Source: Afifella aestuarii (GTDB taxonomy: Bacteria > Pseudomonadota > Alphaproteobacteria > Rhizobiales > Afifellaceae). From it: a DNA stretch of 64,000 bases. The DNA lies in the NCBI RefSeq assembly GCF_004023665.1, contig NZ_SAUF01000001.1:620001-684000 (forward strand), in the 5' to 3' direction. The notes beneath the pieces are model-generated. The model saw only the letters and a program-made list of their open reading frames with translations, was not told the origin of the DNA and did not search any database. The position numbers were made by a program, and so were the translations under genes. Below, piece by piece: positions 56,201-64,000 of the stretch (position 1 is its first letter; each line of letters opens with the position of its first letter).

Positions 56201-59200
56201 CGCGCGGATTCGCCTCGAGTTCGGCGGGATCTGGACGAATCGTGCGAACGTCGTTCCGATCGATGAGCCGGCCCCACGCTTCTGCAGGATCCGAAATCGT
56301 CGCGCTCATGCCGATCGCGACCATCGGTCGGGTATCGCGCCCGCTGGTCTCGGCGCGGCCGGCGAGGCGGCGCAGCGCAAGGCCGACTTGGGCCCCGTGG
56401 ATATGGGTATAGAGATGTATCTCGTCGGCAAGCAGCGCGCGAGGCGGCGCGTAGCGCGGATCGTCGCCAAAGAGCGCGCCGTAGCGCGGATCGTGCAGCC
56501 ATTGATGGAGGCTGTCAGTTGTCGGCAGGAAAAGAGAAGGCGGACGGTCGCGCAACTGAGCCTTGGAGCCGATCCAGCCATCATAGCGCCAGTCGCAGGA
56601 CGTGCAGACCAGCGCATCGGCGCCCTGATGGCCGTCGCCGGCGCGGAGATGCAGGGTACAGCCGCAGGCAGGACATGCAAAAAAGGGAAACTCAAAGCTA
56701 TTGAGACCGGTAGATCGCCAGGCCTCACGATAGCGGTCGTGCATCGCTTCGAAACTGTCGGGGACATCCGAGACCTGGAGGCCCAGAGTCAGAAGGGGCA
56801 GGTTGGGAATACTTGCCGACGCCGCGAGATACCCGGCAAGACGCTGCGCCTGATTGGTGGCGAGGCGGATACGCGGATAGGCGAGAACCGCGCGGACTCC
56901 GAGAATGCCTTCGAGCGCATCGCCCAGCGCGCCGGCGATCAGTGGTAGCACGGCGGCTTCGGTCTTGCCCGATCCGGTGTCGGCCGCGATCGCGAGGCTC
57001 GGACTTCCGTCCCCGCGCCAAGCCTCGAGGCCCTCGAGCAGGCCCTTGCGCTGAAAATCGGCAAGCGCGGCGCGCTCTCCCCATAGCCCGGCAAGTGCGT
57101 GATAAAGGCCCTCGAGCGCTTGCGCCTGAGATAGGCTGGCCGCTGCAGTCGCCTCATCGAAGACTTGGCGAAGCGGCCGGTTGCGGATCGGCTTGTTGCG
57201 GTCACGCAATTCGACCTTGAGATTGCGCACTAAATAGGGTCGCTCCGCAGCGTCGTCGGTCTTGAAGCGCTGCTTTACATGACGGAGTTCGCGCGCGATC
57301 TCAGCGATACGGCTGCGCACCCGTGCATCTTCGGCTAGCATGACATAGCCGTTAAGCTCGAGACGCGAAAGGGCAGCGAGCGTGTCCTCGGCCGAGCGCT
57401 GCGCGTCGCGTGCGAGCGATACCGTCGATGTCCAAGAATCGAATATGCCGAAGTTGATGCGCGCGGCTTCAATATCCTCAAGCCGGTTGAGCAGTCGAAA
57501 ATCGTCGTCGGAAAGTGGCGTCAGCGGCTCGTCGGAGGCGTTCTCCTCAGCTACGCGCTCCGCGACGGACATGGCGATCGTCATGGCACCTCCGGCGGCC
57601 CCAAGCGTCAGTAACCCCTCGGACTGCAGTGCTTGGATGACAGGTAGCAGCACGTCTTCGCCGCGCTCAGACATCCAGGCAAAACGATCGCGCGCTCGGT
57701 CGTAAAAGCAGTATTTGCCCGCACGTGCTTCGCGAATCACCGTTGCGATCCGCATGCGGACCGTGTCGATGTCGGTCGCATAGACCCGCCGTGGGGTTTC
57801 AAACGGCTTGGCCTGCCAGTAGCGGCCGAAGCGTCCTTCGCGCTCCTCGAGCGAAACGTTGCCGAGCAAATGCAGGAGGCGCGCATCGGCGAAAGGCTCG
57901 GCGGTAAGCGCCATCGCCCTGCGAACCTGACTTAAAGTCGCTGTACCGTAGGTATTGGTCGCGGCAGCGCGGTGAATGGCCGCGAGCAGTCCTTCGAGGG
58001 CCGGCGTCATCTCCGGGAGGACTTGCTCCGATTCAGCGTCGGGCGTTAGATCGAGTTCGGGCGGATCGCCGTTGAACCCCCGCGCGCGGATCTGAGTACG
58101 AATGGGGCGACCGGCGGGGCCGTCGAGAACCGTCTCGGTCACTAGATTGCAGGAGTAGACGAACTCGCGCAGCAACTCGGCCTTGTCCATCGTCTCCTGC
58201 TCGGCCGGCGCGGCTTCGAGGAGGCGACGGCTGATGATCAAAACGAGCTTGGTGCGGGCGCGGGTCGAGGCGACGTTGAGCCGTTCGGGCGAGAAGATGA
58301 AATCTGCCTCAGCAAGCGCAAATTCTGGATCCGCGACGCAATAGGACAGGATGACCGCGTCGCGCTCCTTGCCCTGGATGCGATCGACTGTCTCGACGAA
58401 AGCATCGAGCTTAAGGGCCGCTGGCAACAGCGCGCGGATGGCTGCGTTATGCGCGCGGTGAGGACTCACCACCGCGGCGATCTCGGACCAGAATTCGTCT
58501 GGCGATACAACCCCGTTTGGCCCTTCGATGCGGTGAGCGAGATCAGCCGTCAGCTTGGCGGCAAGGTTCGCTTCGAACGGGCTGGAAGTGGCGGCCGCAG
58601 GTCCGTCGTGCACCACCACGACGGTCGGCAAGGCGGGATCGAGCGCGAGGCGTGAAACGAGGTCAAGTCCGTCGCGCCAGTTGGCCTGAAGCGCGAGCCG
58701 TGCGTTGGGCACCGCCGACACATAGCAACCGGGATAGAATTTGCGCTCAGGAAACTGGGCCAAGGGCGCATTAAGCCGGAAGGTCTCTTCGAGCGGGAAC
58801 TCAGCTGCCTGGGCCGACTTCAGAAAGGCGTAGAGCGATCCGCCCATCTCGCGATCGTCGATGCGCGTCGAGCGCATGGCGCGGACCGGCGGCAACTGTT
58901 GATCGTCGCCCGAGACGACGACGCGGCAACCCGGTGCCATGCCGGCGAGTGCCATTAGCCCTTGGCCGAGGACCATCTGCGACGCCTCGTCGATACAAAC
59001 CAAGTCGAATAAGGCCGCGGTCGGGCCGTCCACCGAAGGGAGTATCCCCGAAGCAATCAGGCGGTAGAGCGACCAGATGGTTGCGCCGATTACGGTTCGG
59101 CCGCTCGCGATTTCCTGGGCGAGATCGGCCTCGTCGCCGCGCCCAAGCAACTGGACACCGGCGGCGAGACCGCCATTCGGAGGTGCGCCATAGAAAATCG

Positions 59201-59585
59201 GGTCAGGCGCTGCTTGGTCATGAAGCGCTTGGCGCTTTGCGACCGCGTCTAGCACATTGCCCACAGCATTCTTGGTGAAGGCCGTGACCAGGGTGCGCGC
59301 GGGACGCTGATGCGCCGTGCGCACCACACCAAAACCGGTGATGAGCCAAGAGAGGAGGTGAGTCTTGCCGGTACCCGGTGGACCTAGGACCAGGCCAACG
59401 CGCTGATCGGCAAGGCCACGCCATGCCGCTTCTTGTGCGGCGCGCAAGGGGCGGTCTCCGGTCCGAGCGATCGAGGGATTGGCGAAGTCATCGAGACCCT
59501 CGGTCCAAAGATCGCGGTCGGCGGCGGTCGCGGCGAATGCTGCGGGATCGCGCAGAAAGCTCAAGATATCATCGCGCGTCGTCAT
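53268..59585 (-). CDS. dpdJ: SF1-SF2 double helicase, DpdJ-like fusion
   Basis: A 2105-aa protein from ATG 59585, whose start overlaps the nuclease stop (ATGA). Residues 1-460 are a UPF1-like SF1 helicase: GPPGTGKT (68-75), CIDEAS (about 197-202), SGDDQQLPP, ETVDRIQGKERDAVILSY and LNVASTRARTKL. A linker (about 465-860) carries winged-helix-like segments. From about 865 an SF2 core follows: AADTGSGKTEAAV (868-875), LADEIHLY, GMSATISDP, FATSSLEVGYDDPDITLVYQ and QRKGRGGRG. The C-terminus has DUF1998-like ADGCRSCVHQSSD cysteines. The SF2 half is like DpdJ; fusion to a full SF1 helicase is unusual. Likely translocates on and processes unmodified DNA with the nuclease. Confidence 0.78.
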   Translation of the reverse strand: MTTRDDILSFLRDPAAFAATAADRDLWTEGLDDFANPSIARTGDRPLRAAQEAAWRGLADQRVGLVLGPPGTGKTHLLSWLITGFGVVRTAHQRPARTLVTAFTKNAVGNVLDAVAKRQALHDQAAPDPIFYGAPPNGGLAAGVQLLGRGDEADLAQEIASGRTVIGATIWSLYRLIASGILPSVDGPTAALFDLVCIDEASQMVLGQGLMALAGMAPGCRVVVSGDDQQLPPVRAMRSTRIDDREMGGSLYAFLKSAQAAEFPLEETFRLNAPLAQFPERKFYPGCYVSAVPNARLALQANWRDGLDLVSRLALDPALPTVVVVHDGPAAATSSPFEANLAAKLTADLAHRIEGPNGVVSPDEFWSEIAAVVSPHRAHNAAIRALLPAALKLDAFVETVDRIQGKERDAVILSYCVADPEFALAEADFIFSPERLNVASTRARTKLVLIISRRLLEAAPAEQETMDKAELLREFVYSCNLVTETVLDGPAGRPIRTQIRARGFNGDPPELDLTPDAESEQVLPEMTPALEGLLAAIHRAAATNTYGTATLSQVRRAMALTAEPFADARLLHLLGNVSLEEREGRFGRYWQAKPFETPRRVYATDIDTVRMRIATVIREARAGKYCFYDRARDRFAWMSERGEDVLLPVIQALQSEGLLTLGAAGGAMTIAMSVAERVAEENASDEPLTPLSDDDFRLLNRLEDIEAARINFGIFDSWTSTVSLARDAQRSAEDTLAALSRLELNGYVMLAEDARVRSRIAEIARELRHVKQRFKTDDAAERPYLVRNLKVELRDRNKPIRNRPLRQVFDEATAAASLSQAQALEGLYHALAGLWGERAALADFQRKGLLEGLEAWRGDGSPSLAIAADTGSGKTEAAVLPLIAGALGDALEGILGVRAVLAYPRIRLATNQAQRLAGYLAASASIPNLPLLTLGLQVSDVPDSFEAMHDRYREAWRSTGLNSFEFPFFACPACGCTLHLRAGDGHQGADALVCTSCDWRYDGWIGSKAQLRDRPPSLFLPTTDSLHQWLHDPRYGALFGDDPRYAPPRALLADEIHLYTHIHGAQVGLALRRLAGRAETSGRDTRPMVAIGMSATISDPAEAWGRLIDRNDVRTIRPDPAELEANPRGREVFYFIQPEVESRGADIAGASTTIQSLMCIGHGMRRRTGIEGGYRGLVFFDSIDKMRRLHGAYTDAEEGKELASLRISDFGDDANGQPQTECCKEPIGCDRFADGECWWFAANDGRQCGAGGTRVPGTPRRVARTPIYSGTSSDAEALVKSSDIVFATSSLEVGYDDPDITLVYQHYAPQNLASFIQRKGRGGRGVDDRPTTAVTLSIYSPRDSWYFRRPAEMISPAGFRIPINPDNYFVRRGQALTTLLDGLARSVARGGDFSPSTAPTREMLVEAGALVETVLGSGIWDEFGVVDAEGFWAAAMAAQPSLRPRYLNELRRGLRWAPDLLFDTINLPALSVQGRNVVGGGSEDIGLALTTIAPGNATRRYNPSTVHWRPPVHGHAPWLTTSDYDQAERQELRADSAALLAELPADARDTLAGLHSDLCRPIVATLEPMGWMAGAHWTAEVGFAPGRYPPIAPLDPHSIPLRHDSNASLRGFLLVTADPTRAREITGANVPGMVDVSAFTGDDIAGAASGLNVARVFWGVDAELRFDRRGVDPVSLSQIFVDPETERPLLHGYQVTTEGLRFTVDRQALDRCVDQITTEFAEGGGQQRWHEAQFLRYLIESRSRAIGIAGYDARLGAHIIAAAAAHPTFAPLLRRLARFWSPAALKTLFQTVRDQLLSQHPLMTAARVERAADILGIEAFHTVLSEAVREVRDPNALRAYLISVILHSLTLRLKLLVTQIGQGDERQLLAHVKLPLQFGADAESNITICEAGAYGDGTIRGVVDNWQSLDALVSSGYLGTCPNADEDRLVHRFWSMPKRHEAWRQADPRDVTALAAIAAELSPEAESLPPVLVRVLFAQEAIEAEPFALYDIAAEIEDVRVRAFGDTDQPVPGWELAAAAVDAAGAGAAPVLHRLFDAYDALDPNAEGSLTPAARLAEQVFRLAAPLCADGCRSCVHQSSDLMSDSLVESSVSRSLLQRFLASVS

Positions 59586-61879
59586 GGTTGCACCTGCGCG
59601 CCCAGGAAGGTGAGGAAAGCGTCGGCCTTCGACGAATTGAAGTCGACGAAACTCTGGTCTAGCCACCAGCCGTCTTGGCCAGCGCGCCGTTTGACCTCCT
59701 GAAAGACCGGGCCGTTGAAGGTCGGCCGGAACATGCGCAGTCTTACGAGATTGGGCGCATCCTGGCTCCAAGGATCCATAAGGTCGCAGCCAATGCTCGA
59801 CCAGAGCCTAGGCTCGAGCACGAGGTCGGGCTCGCCATCGCTCAGGATCAGACCGAAGCCACCGGGGGAAAAATCGCTATCTTCGGCTTCGCGTGGAATC
59901 GCAAAGAGCAAATAAGCGTAGCGACCCTTCTCGCTCACATTGAGGAGACGCATCGGTCCGATTGCGCGGCCAGCATCGCGGCGCACGCGCGTCGGCCGAG
60001 CAAGCTGGATCATGGTGCCCAGCAGTCCGGATCGGTTCTCAAGCAGTTCGAAGGCGCGCAGCACGTCTAGGTCGCCAGCATCAAGCGGATTGAAGGTAGC
60101 CTGCAAACGGAAGGGCTGCTTGTTAAGGCGCAGCATCGGCGACTCTCCGGCGAGAACGCGGCGCTGATGCTCGGCCCGCAACCAATCGCTGATCGTCTGG
60201 GTGGTGGCGAGTCGTGCGCTCACGTCTGCGCGAATGGCATCGGCATCAGGGCCTTTGCCGCGCCCTTCCCGGAGATTGCGGCTGACATCGAGCGCGAGCA
60301 GTGACGAGAAGGGTCGCTCGAACGCTGGCGCCGGAAGGTATGCCTGCGTGATCAGCCCCGCGCGATGGAGCGCTGCTGAGACCTGCCGCAGATCGTAGGA
60401 GACGGTGACTGGTAGCGAAAGCAGTTGTTCGACGACGCTGCGCAAGGCTGTTGCTGGCATATGCTGCATGCCGCGAAATTCGGGTTCAGGAACCACCTCG
60501 TCCGGCGGGAAAAGGCGTACCATGTGGAGCAGCCCAGCCCGCACGCGCGGATCCTCGAGATGGCGCTTTACAGCATTTTGCAGCGCCAGCGCCTCGGTCG
60601 TTTCATAGAGGAAGATATGCGCATAGAGACTAGCCGGATCGCTGGGATTTCCGACCGCCTCATTGTGCGCGTCGATCGCCTCCAGGTCGCGTATAAGCTG
60701 GCCGAAAACCGATACCAGCGCATCGGCTTCGGCCCTCCGATCGGCGCTCGGCAGGACCTCGATATGCTCGCGTACGCCACTCGCGTCGACAAAGCGGTAA
60801 CCAAGCGCGACGAGCGTGTCATCGACCGGATCATTGTCGGCAACGAGATAGATGGCGGCTTCGGCGCGCGGCGGCATTAGGAAGCTATGAGGCTCTGGTC
60901 CTGGCTGCACGCTATCGTCGCGCAGCGCCCGGGCGCGGCTCACAAGCTGTTCGGCGCGGCGCGACAGCGACCAGCCGGCGCCATCGATGCGGCCGACGCC
61001 TGGTCCGAGTTCAGCAAGGCCTGCAACAGTACCGACACCGATCGAGAGTAGCGTGCGCTTCGCCTCATGGCTGAGGCCTGCGACAGCTGAGACGTCGCGA
61101 GACCGGGCTGGCCGGGCGGGACTCACGGCGTTGATGCAATGTGGGAGATAGGCACATTGCTCGCATTTGAAATAGACATGGAAGAAGGTGTCGTCGCGCC
61201 CCGGTGCTACGGTCTTGCTGGCGATCGTGGGAAGCATCGTCTGGCAAAAATCCTCTACCAGGCGAAGATAGGGGTTGAGGGCGAAGGTCTCGATTGCGCA
61301 AGCATCGCCCTCGGCGTCGCCATCGTCGGGAATTCGCCAGATTTCGCCCGTCGCTTCGACCGTGCCGACTACGCCGAGTTCGGCGAGCATCGCCCGCAAC
61401 AGCAACACGTAGAAGGCGACCTGTGTCTTGTGGAAGGCGCGGGCTGCCCGCGTCGCCTTGATGTCGATAACCGTGAAATGCAAACCCGTCGAACGGACTT
61501 CACGCCGGACAAGATCGGCGAAGCTCCGACGCAATTTGATGTCGGCGCCGCGCATGAATTCGGGTTGGGTGCGGGGACGCAGATTGACCTGTCCAGCATA
61601 ATCAGCCGAGCCCAGACCCTTGAGAAAGGCGGTCGCATTGCGCTCTAACAGGCCATCGTCACCATGGGCCGGACGAAGCACGGTTTTTTCGCGAGCGAGA
61701 CGGGCGACAACGCGCTGCTCATAATCGACGCCTAGCGTCGCCCAGGGTTGTTCGCGTTGATCTTTGGCGACGGGAACGGCGGCGAGATCGCTCGGATCCA
61801 TAATCTCGTAGCGCGTCTTGCGCTCGCAGCGATATTGAAACCAGGATTTTATTGTTGAGCCGCTCAGGCCTGAAGCCAC
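59582..61879 (-). CDS. Cas4/RecB-like PD-(D/E)XK nuclease with Fe-S cysteines
   Basis: A 765-aa protein of the TM0106/RecB-like nuclease type. The nuclease site is D113, D139-x-K141 (in TVIDIKAT) and Q153xxxY157. Four cysteines, C18, C239, C242 and C248 (CEQCAYLPHC), are spaced as in Cas4/AddB 4Fe-4S nucleases. A helix-hairpin-like segment follows (LLSIGVGTVAGLAELGPGVG), then a roughly 450-residue C-terminal region typical of the N-terminal half of SF1 nuclease-helicases. So nuclease and helicase are encoded as two coupled genes (ATGA overlap). GTG 61879 has a very strong GAGGGAGGGGG ribosome site. It opens the reverse arm and probably cuts DNA lacking deazaguanine. Confidence 0.8.
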   Translation of the reverse strand: MASGLSGSTIKSWFQYRCERKTRYEIMDPSDLAAVPVAKDQREQPWATLGVDYEQRVVARLAREKTVLRPAHGDDGLLERNATAFLKGLGSADYAGQVNLRPRTQPEFMRGADIKLRRSFADLVRREVRSTGLHFTVIDIKATRAARAFHKTQVAFYVLLLRAMLAELGVVGTVEATGEIWRIPDDGDAEGDACAIETFALNPYLRLVEDFCQTMLPTIASKTVAPGRDDTFFHVYFKCEQCAYLPHCINAVSPARPARSRDVSAVAGLSHEAKRTLLSIGVGTVAGLAELGPGVGRIDGAGWSLSRRAEQLVSRARALRDDSVQPGPEPHSFLMPPRAEAAIYLVADNDPVDDTLVALGYRFVDASGVREHIEVLPSADRRAEADALVSVFGQLIRDLEAIDAHNEAVGNPSDPASLYAHIFLYETTEALALQNAVKRHLEDPRVRAGLLHMVRLFPPDEVVPEPEFRGMQHMPATALRSVVEQLLSLPVTVSYDLRQVSAALHRAGLITQAYLPAPAFERPFSSLLALDVSRNLREGRGKGPDADAIRADVSARLATTQTISDWLRAEHQRRVLAGESPMLRLNKQPFRLQATFNPLDAGDLDVLRAFELLENRSGLLGTMIQLARPTRVRRDAGRAIGPMRLLNVSEKGRYAYLLFAIPREAEDSDFSPGGFGLILSDGEPDLVLEPRLWSSIGCDLMDPWSQDAPNLVRLRMFRPTFNGPVFQEVKRRAGQDGWWLDQSFVDFNSSKADAFLTFLGAQVQP

Positions 61880-62453
61880 GATCCCCCTCCCTCACCGGTT
61901 CTCCCGGTCGTTTTGTTACGCCGCCCGGTTTGCCACGAAGTGAAACCAGCCCTTTAGGTGCAAGGTGCAGGCGGGAGACCCCGACCATACCCCATCCGTG
62001 CAACGTGCCCGAGTTCACCCATATAGCAAGTATGTGTGCCGTTGCGAGTTAGAACAATCAGGGATTTAGGCGACTCCAGTTCGCAGAGACTCTCCTATGA
62101 CGAAATACTCGCTTGCTGCGCGGCAAACTAAGCTTTTTCGTCCTGGCTAATTGAAAAGGATGGATAGGCGGCCCGCGTCTGGAAAGCGTTGCGCGAACAG
62201 ATGTCGCACAAAGTAAGCTTGCATATCGAGCGTCTTCATCGCGAACTCGAGATCGGCCGTACGTCGGCAACGTCGGCTATCCTCGGCGAGTTTGGCAAGG
62301 TCCCAGTATGGCCCGAAGCAAACAATACAATGCGAGTTCCATCCAGAACGTCAGCCGGGATACAGAGAGACTACGCGACTATCTGATGAGGATCATTCGC
62401 GACGATATTCGAGAGCAGTAAGAGCGCGCGGGCAAAGGCTGAGGGGTCGGACC
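61880..62453. other. Divergent promoter region with a possible 37-aa peptide
   Basis: About 570 bp between the nuclease operon (minus) and the gene at 62454 (plus). An open frame at 62308-62421 would encode a 37-aa basic/acidic helical peptide (MARSKQYNASSIQNVSRDTE...), but its ribosome site is weak and it may be a remnant. Region 62090-62200 is AT-rich and likely holds the promoters. Confidence 0.35.
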
Positions 62454-63347
62454 ATGGCAACACACTTGAGCAACGACGCCGAGATCACTGAACAGGTTCG
62501 AAAGGCGTGGTTGTGGGTCAAGGACATTCCACTGGTGATCGATGACGAGAACATCGCTCGCTTCTACGATGCGATCGTGCGTCCGGTATTCAAGGACGGG
62601 GCGCGAACCATTCGTCTCACCAAGGAGCAGAGCGAGGACGTCCAAACGAGCTTCATGGGCACGGTGCGTGGTGGCTTGTCCGGTCTTTTCGGTATGTTCA
62701 CCGCTGAAGCCGAGGGCAGCGCGCAACGGGAGAAGACAAAAGGTTCGAAACTGGGGAGCGAGCAGGAACTGGTGCTCGAGCCGATCAGCACGTCGCATCG
62801 CCAGCTTGAACAGTTGATCGTCTACTACTCGCTGCTGCATCCAGAGCGCCTGCTCGTTGGCGACCATACCGCGCTTCTCGACTGGCATGACAGACACCTC
62901 GCCCAAAGTCTGCCCCGAGCCCTCTGTTTGATGGACCTGCCGCCCGGGCTGCGCTTCATCCCGATGGCCGCCGAGTTCGAGAACGGCAAAGTGCAGCGGC
63001 TTTTCCAGGATCTGGCGAGAAAGGCCGGCCGGGAGCTACCAGCGTATGATCGGGACCGGAAGGTAGCTTATTGGCTAAGCCTGACCGAACTCGCGGAGCC
63101 CGCCCGGGCCGCCGAAGTTATCGAAGAGGCTTCTGCTGAGCACGGAAGGATCGAGTGGATCGATTTTCGCGTGGTGCTCGATGGGACTGGTCGCTCGGTG
63201 CATCTTCATCTTGAGTCCCGCGGCCGCTACTTCACTGGCGCCTTCGCATACATGGTAATTCGCCGTGTCGTCGGTCACGGCCTTCGCCTCGTCGGAACGC
63301 TCAAGGACGGCCCTGATGTGAATGTCCTAGCAATTTACGAAAAGTGA
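62454..63347 (+). CDS. Hypothetical protein of island 2 (297 aa)
   Basis: A soluble protein I do not recognise. It has an acidic N-terminus (THLSNDAEITEQVRKAWLWV), a Gly-rich segment (GTVRGGLSGLFGMFTAEAEG), a central QLEQLIVYYSLLHPERLLVG and a C-terminal region of alternating strands (RIEWIDFRVVLDGTGRSVHL). ATG 62454 is chosen because GAGGGG precedes it; in-frame sequence upstream has no family character. It diverges from the nuclease gene and lies beside the integrase, so it may be an accessory, immunity or regulatory protein of the locus. Confidence 0.6.
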   Translation: MATHLSNDAEITEQVRKAWLWVKDIPLVIDDENIARFYDAIVRPVFKDGARTIRLTKEQSEDVQTSFMGTVRGGLSGLFGMFTAEAEGSAQREKTKGSKLGSEQELVLEPISTSHRQLEQLIVYYSLLHPERLLVGDHTALLDWHDRHLAQSLPRALCLMDLPPGLRFIPMAAEFENGKVQRLFQDLARKAGRELPAYDRDRKVAYWLSLTELAEPARAAEVIEEASAEHGRIEWIDFRVVLDGTGRSVHLHLESRGRYFTGAFAYMVIRRVVGHGLRLVGTLKDGPDVNVLAIYEK

Positions 63348-63518
63348 AGTGGTCAACGAGTGTTCCGACGGGGCAGGCCCCTGTTCTGCTATCGTGGAGG
63401 TCAGGAACCGGCTACGCGCTGCTGTAGTTCAACCCACTTTCGTGGCAAAGCGCTCTGTAGGCCGATATAAAATAGTGACTAGACTAGGGTCGAGATGCTT
63501 TAGGTCATGGTCCATAAT

Positions 63519-64000
63519 CTACGTGGCCAGCTTGGATTCGGTGAGCATTAGCTCGATCGCATTTTGCCGGGACTGCCGATCCAGCGTGTAGGTGTTCCGC
63601 CTAAATTCGGCACCTTCGAGCAGCGCTTTTACATAGCCTGACACGGTGTCCGCGGCCATGATCAGCGTCGAGTCGAGCGTGTGGACGTATTTGCTTGTGA
63701 CCGACCCTTTGGCGTGCCCGATCAGCGCAGCGATTGTGATCTCGGTGAAGCCCAGGTCGTTGGCAATGCTCGCGAAACTGTGCCGCAGCACGTGAGGCGT
63801 CACATCCCAGAGCGGCGTGTCCTTGAACAGTTTCTTCCATCTCTGCGGAAAATTCCCAACCGCGTTGTCGAAGCCATGGCCGGGAAAGACGTACGTTCCG
63901 GTTCTGTGTGGTCGTTCCTTCTCCAGATGTTCCACGACCGGAAGGCCCACCGGGCAAACTGAGGAGCCTTCCTTGCTGTCGACCAGTCGCAGGCAGTTGC
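63519..64000 (-). CDS. int: Tyrosine integrase, C-terminal part (island 2)
   Basis: The gene enters from the right edge; about 159 residues are present and the frame is open to 64000. The visible part begins LRLVDSKEGSSVCPVG, the usual strand before the catalytic core, and continues with RTGTYVFPGHGFD, TPHVLRHSFASIANDLG (HxLR), ALIGHAKGSVTSKYVH (last His and Tyr nucleophile). A GTG at 63950 is internal and not the start. It is unrelated in detail to the integrase of island 1, so island 2 was probably acquired separately. Its attachment site must lie outside the window or at 35589-35637. Confidence 0.88.
   Translation of the reverse strand, partial: NCLRLVDSKEGSSVCPVGLPVVEHLEKERPHRTGTYVFPGHGFDNAVGNFPQRWKKLFKDTPLWDVTPHVLRHSFASIANDLGFTEITIAALIGHAKGSVTSKYVHTLDSTLIMAADTVSGYVKALLEGAEFRRNTYTLDRQSRQNAIELMLTESKLAT

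Noticed and set aside
59582-61879. Cas4 of a CRISPR adaptation module
   Set aside because: Length (765 aa), the large extra C-terminal region and absence of cas1/cas2 argue against it.

Overview
The window looks like the origin-proximal chromosome of an alphaproteobacterium, probably of the Hyphomicrobiales. This rests on the dnaA-dnaN-recF-gyrB order, a long GyrB with an insertion in its C-terminal half, high GC, and a copper nitrite reductase denitrification locus. The genus cannot be fixed from this sequence. Core chromosome occupies 1-13592: the 3' end of dnaA, dnaN, recF, gyrB, then a nirK-nirV operon diverging from a DUF2249 gene and nnrS. A Tat-exported metallo-hydrolase, a class II deacetylase-like enzyme, arfB, an AhpD-like protein, a methyltransferase and tRNA-Arg(CCG) follow.

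Island 1 (13593-35637) is inserted at tRNA-Arg. An imperfect 49-bp copy of the tRNA 3' half (44/49 matches) closes it at 35589-35637, and a perfect 21-bp repeat near both ends looks like integrase arm sites. From the right it carries a tyrosine integrase, a small HTH protein, a 43-aa membrane peptide, an AlpA-type regulator, and a CHC2-Toprim-AAA primase/helicase. Next to the primase lies a dense cluster of GGTGGAACA repeats that may be a replication origin. The cargo includes orphan HicB, a PIN-like protein, a serine resolvase, a DUF6602-type nuclease-fold protein, a tail tape-measure/transglycosylase gene without other virion genes, an AlbA_2 (Schlafen-like) protein and a proteasome-fold Ntn hydrolase. 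The layout resembles a phage satellite or P4-like element.

Island 2 (35638 to beyond 64000) lies directly behind it and ends with a second tyrosine integrase running off the window. It begins with debris (an ArdC pseudogene joined to a GAPDH 3' end) and an AbiE toxin-antitoxin pair whose toxin is frameshifted. Its main content is a roughly 23-kb 7-deazaguanine DNA-modification/restriction locus of the Dpd type. The forward arm (38807-53281) encodes a YaaA-like protein, two DGQHR (DpdB/DndB-like) proteins flanking the DNA transglycosylase DpdA, preQ0 synthesis enzymes QueE-QueD-QueC, a VUT/YhhQ precursor transporter, and DpdF-DpdG-DpdH and a DpdI-like protein. The converging reverse arm (61879-53268) encodes a Cas4/RecB-like nuclease with a probable Fe-S cluster and a 2105-aa protein fusing an SF1 (UPF1-like) to an SF2 helicase. 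Nearly every junction in both arms is an ATGA-type overlap.

Working model: QueD/E/C plus host FolE make preQ0, possibly with help from the transporter. DpdA with the DGQHR proteins inserts it into host DNA, and the helicase/nuclease proteins attack DNA lacking the mark. The canonical dpdD, dpdE (SNF2) and dpdK (PLD nuclease) were not recognised, so this is a variant architecture and the most interesting part of the window.
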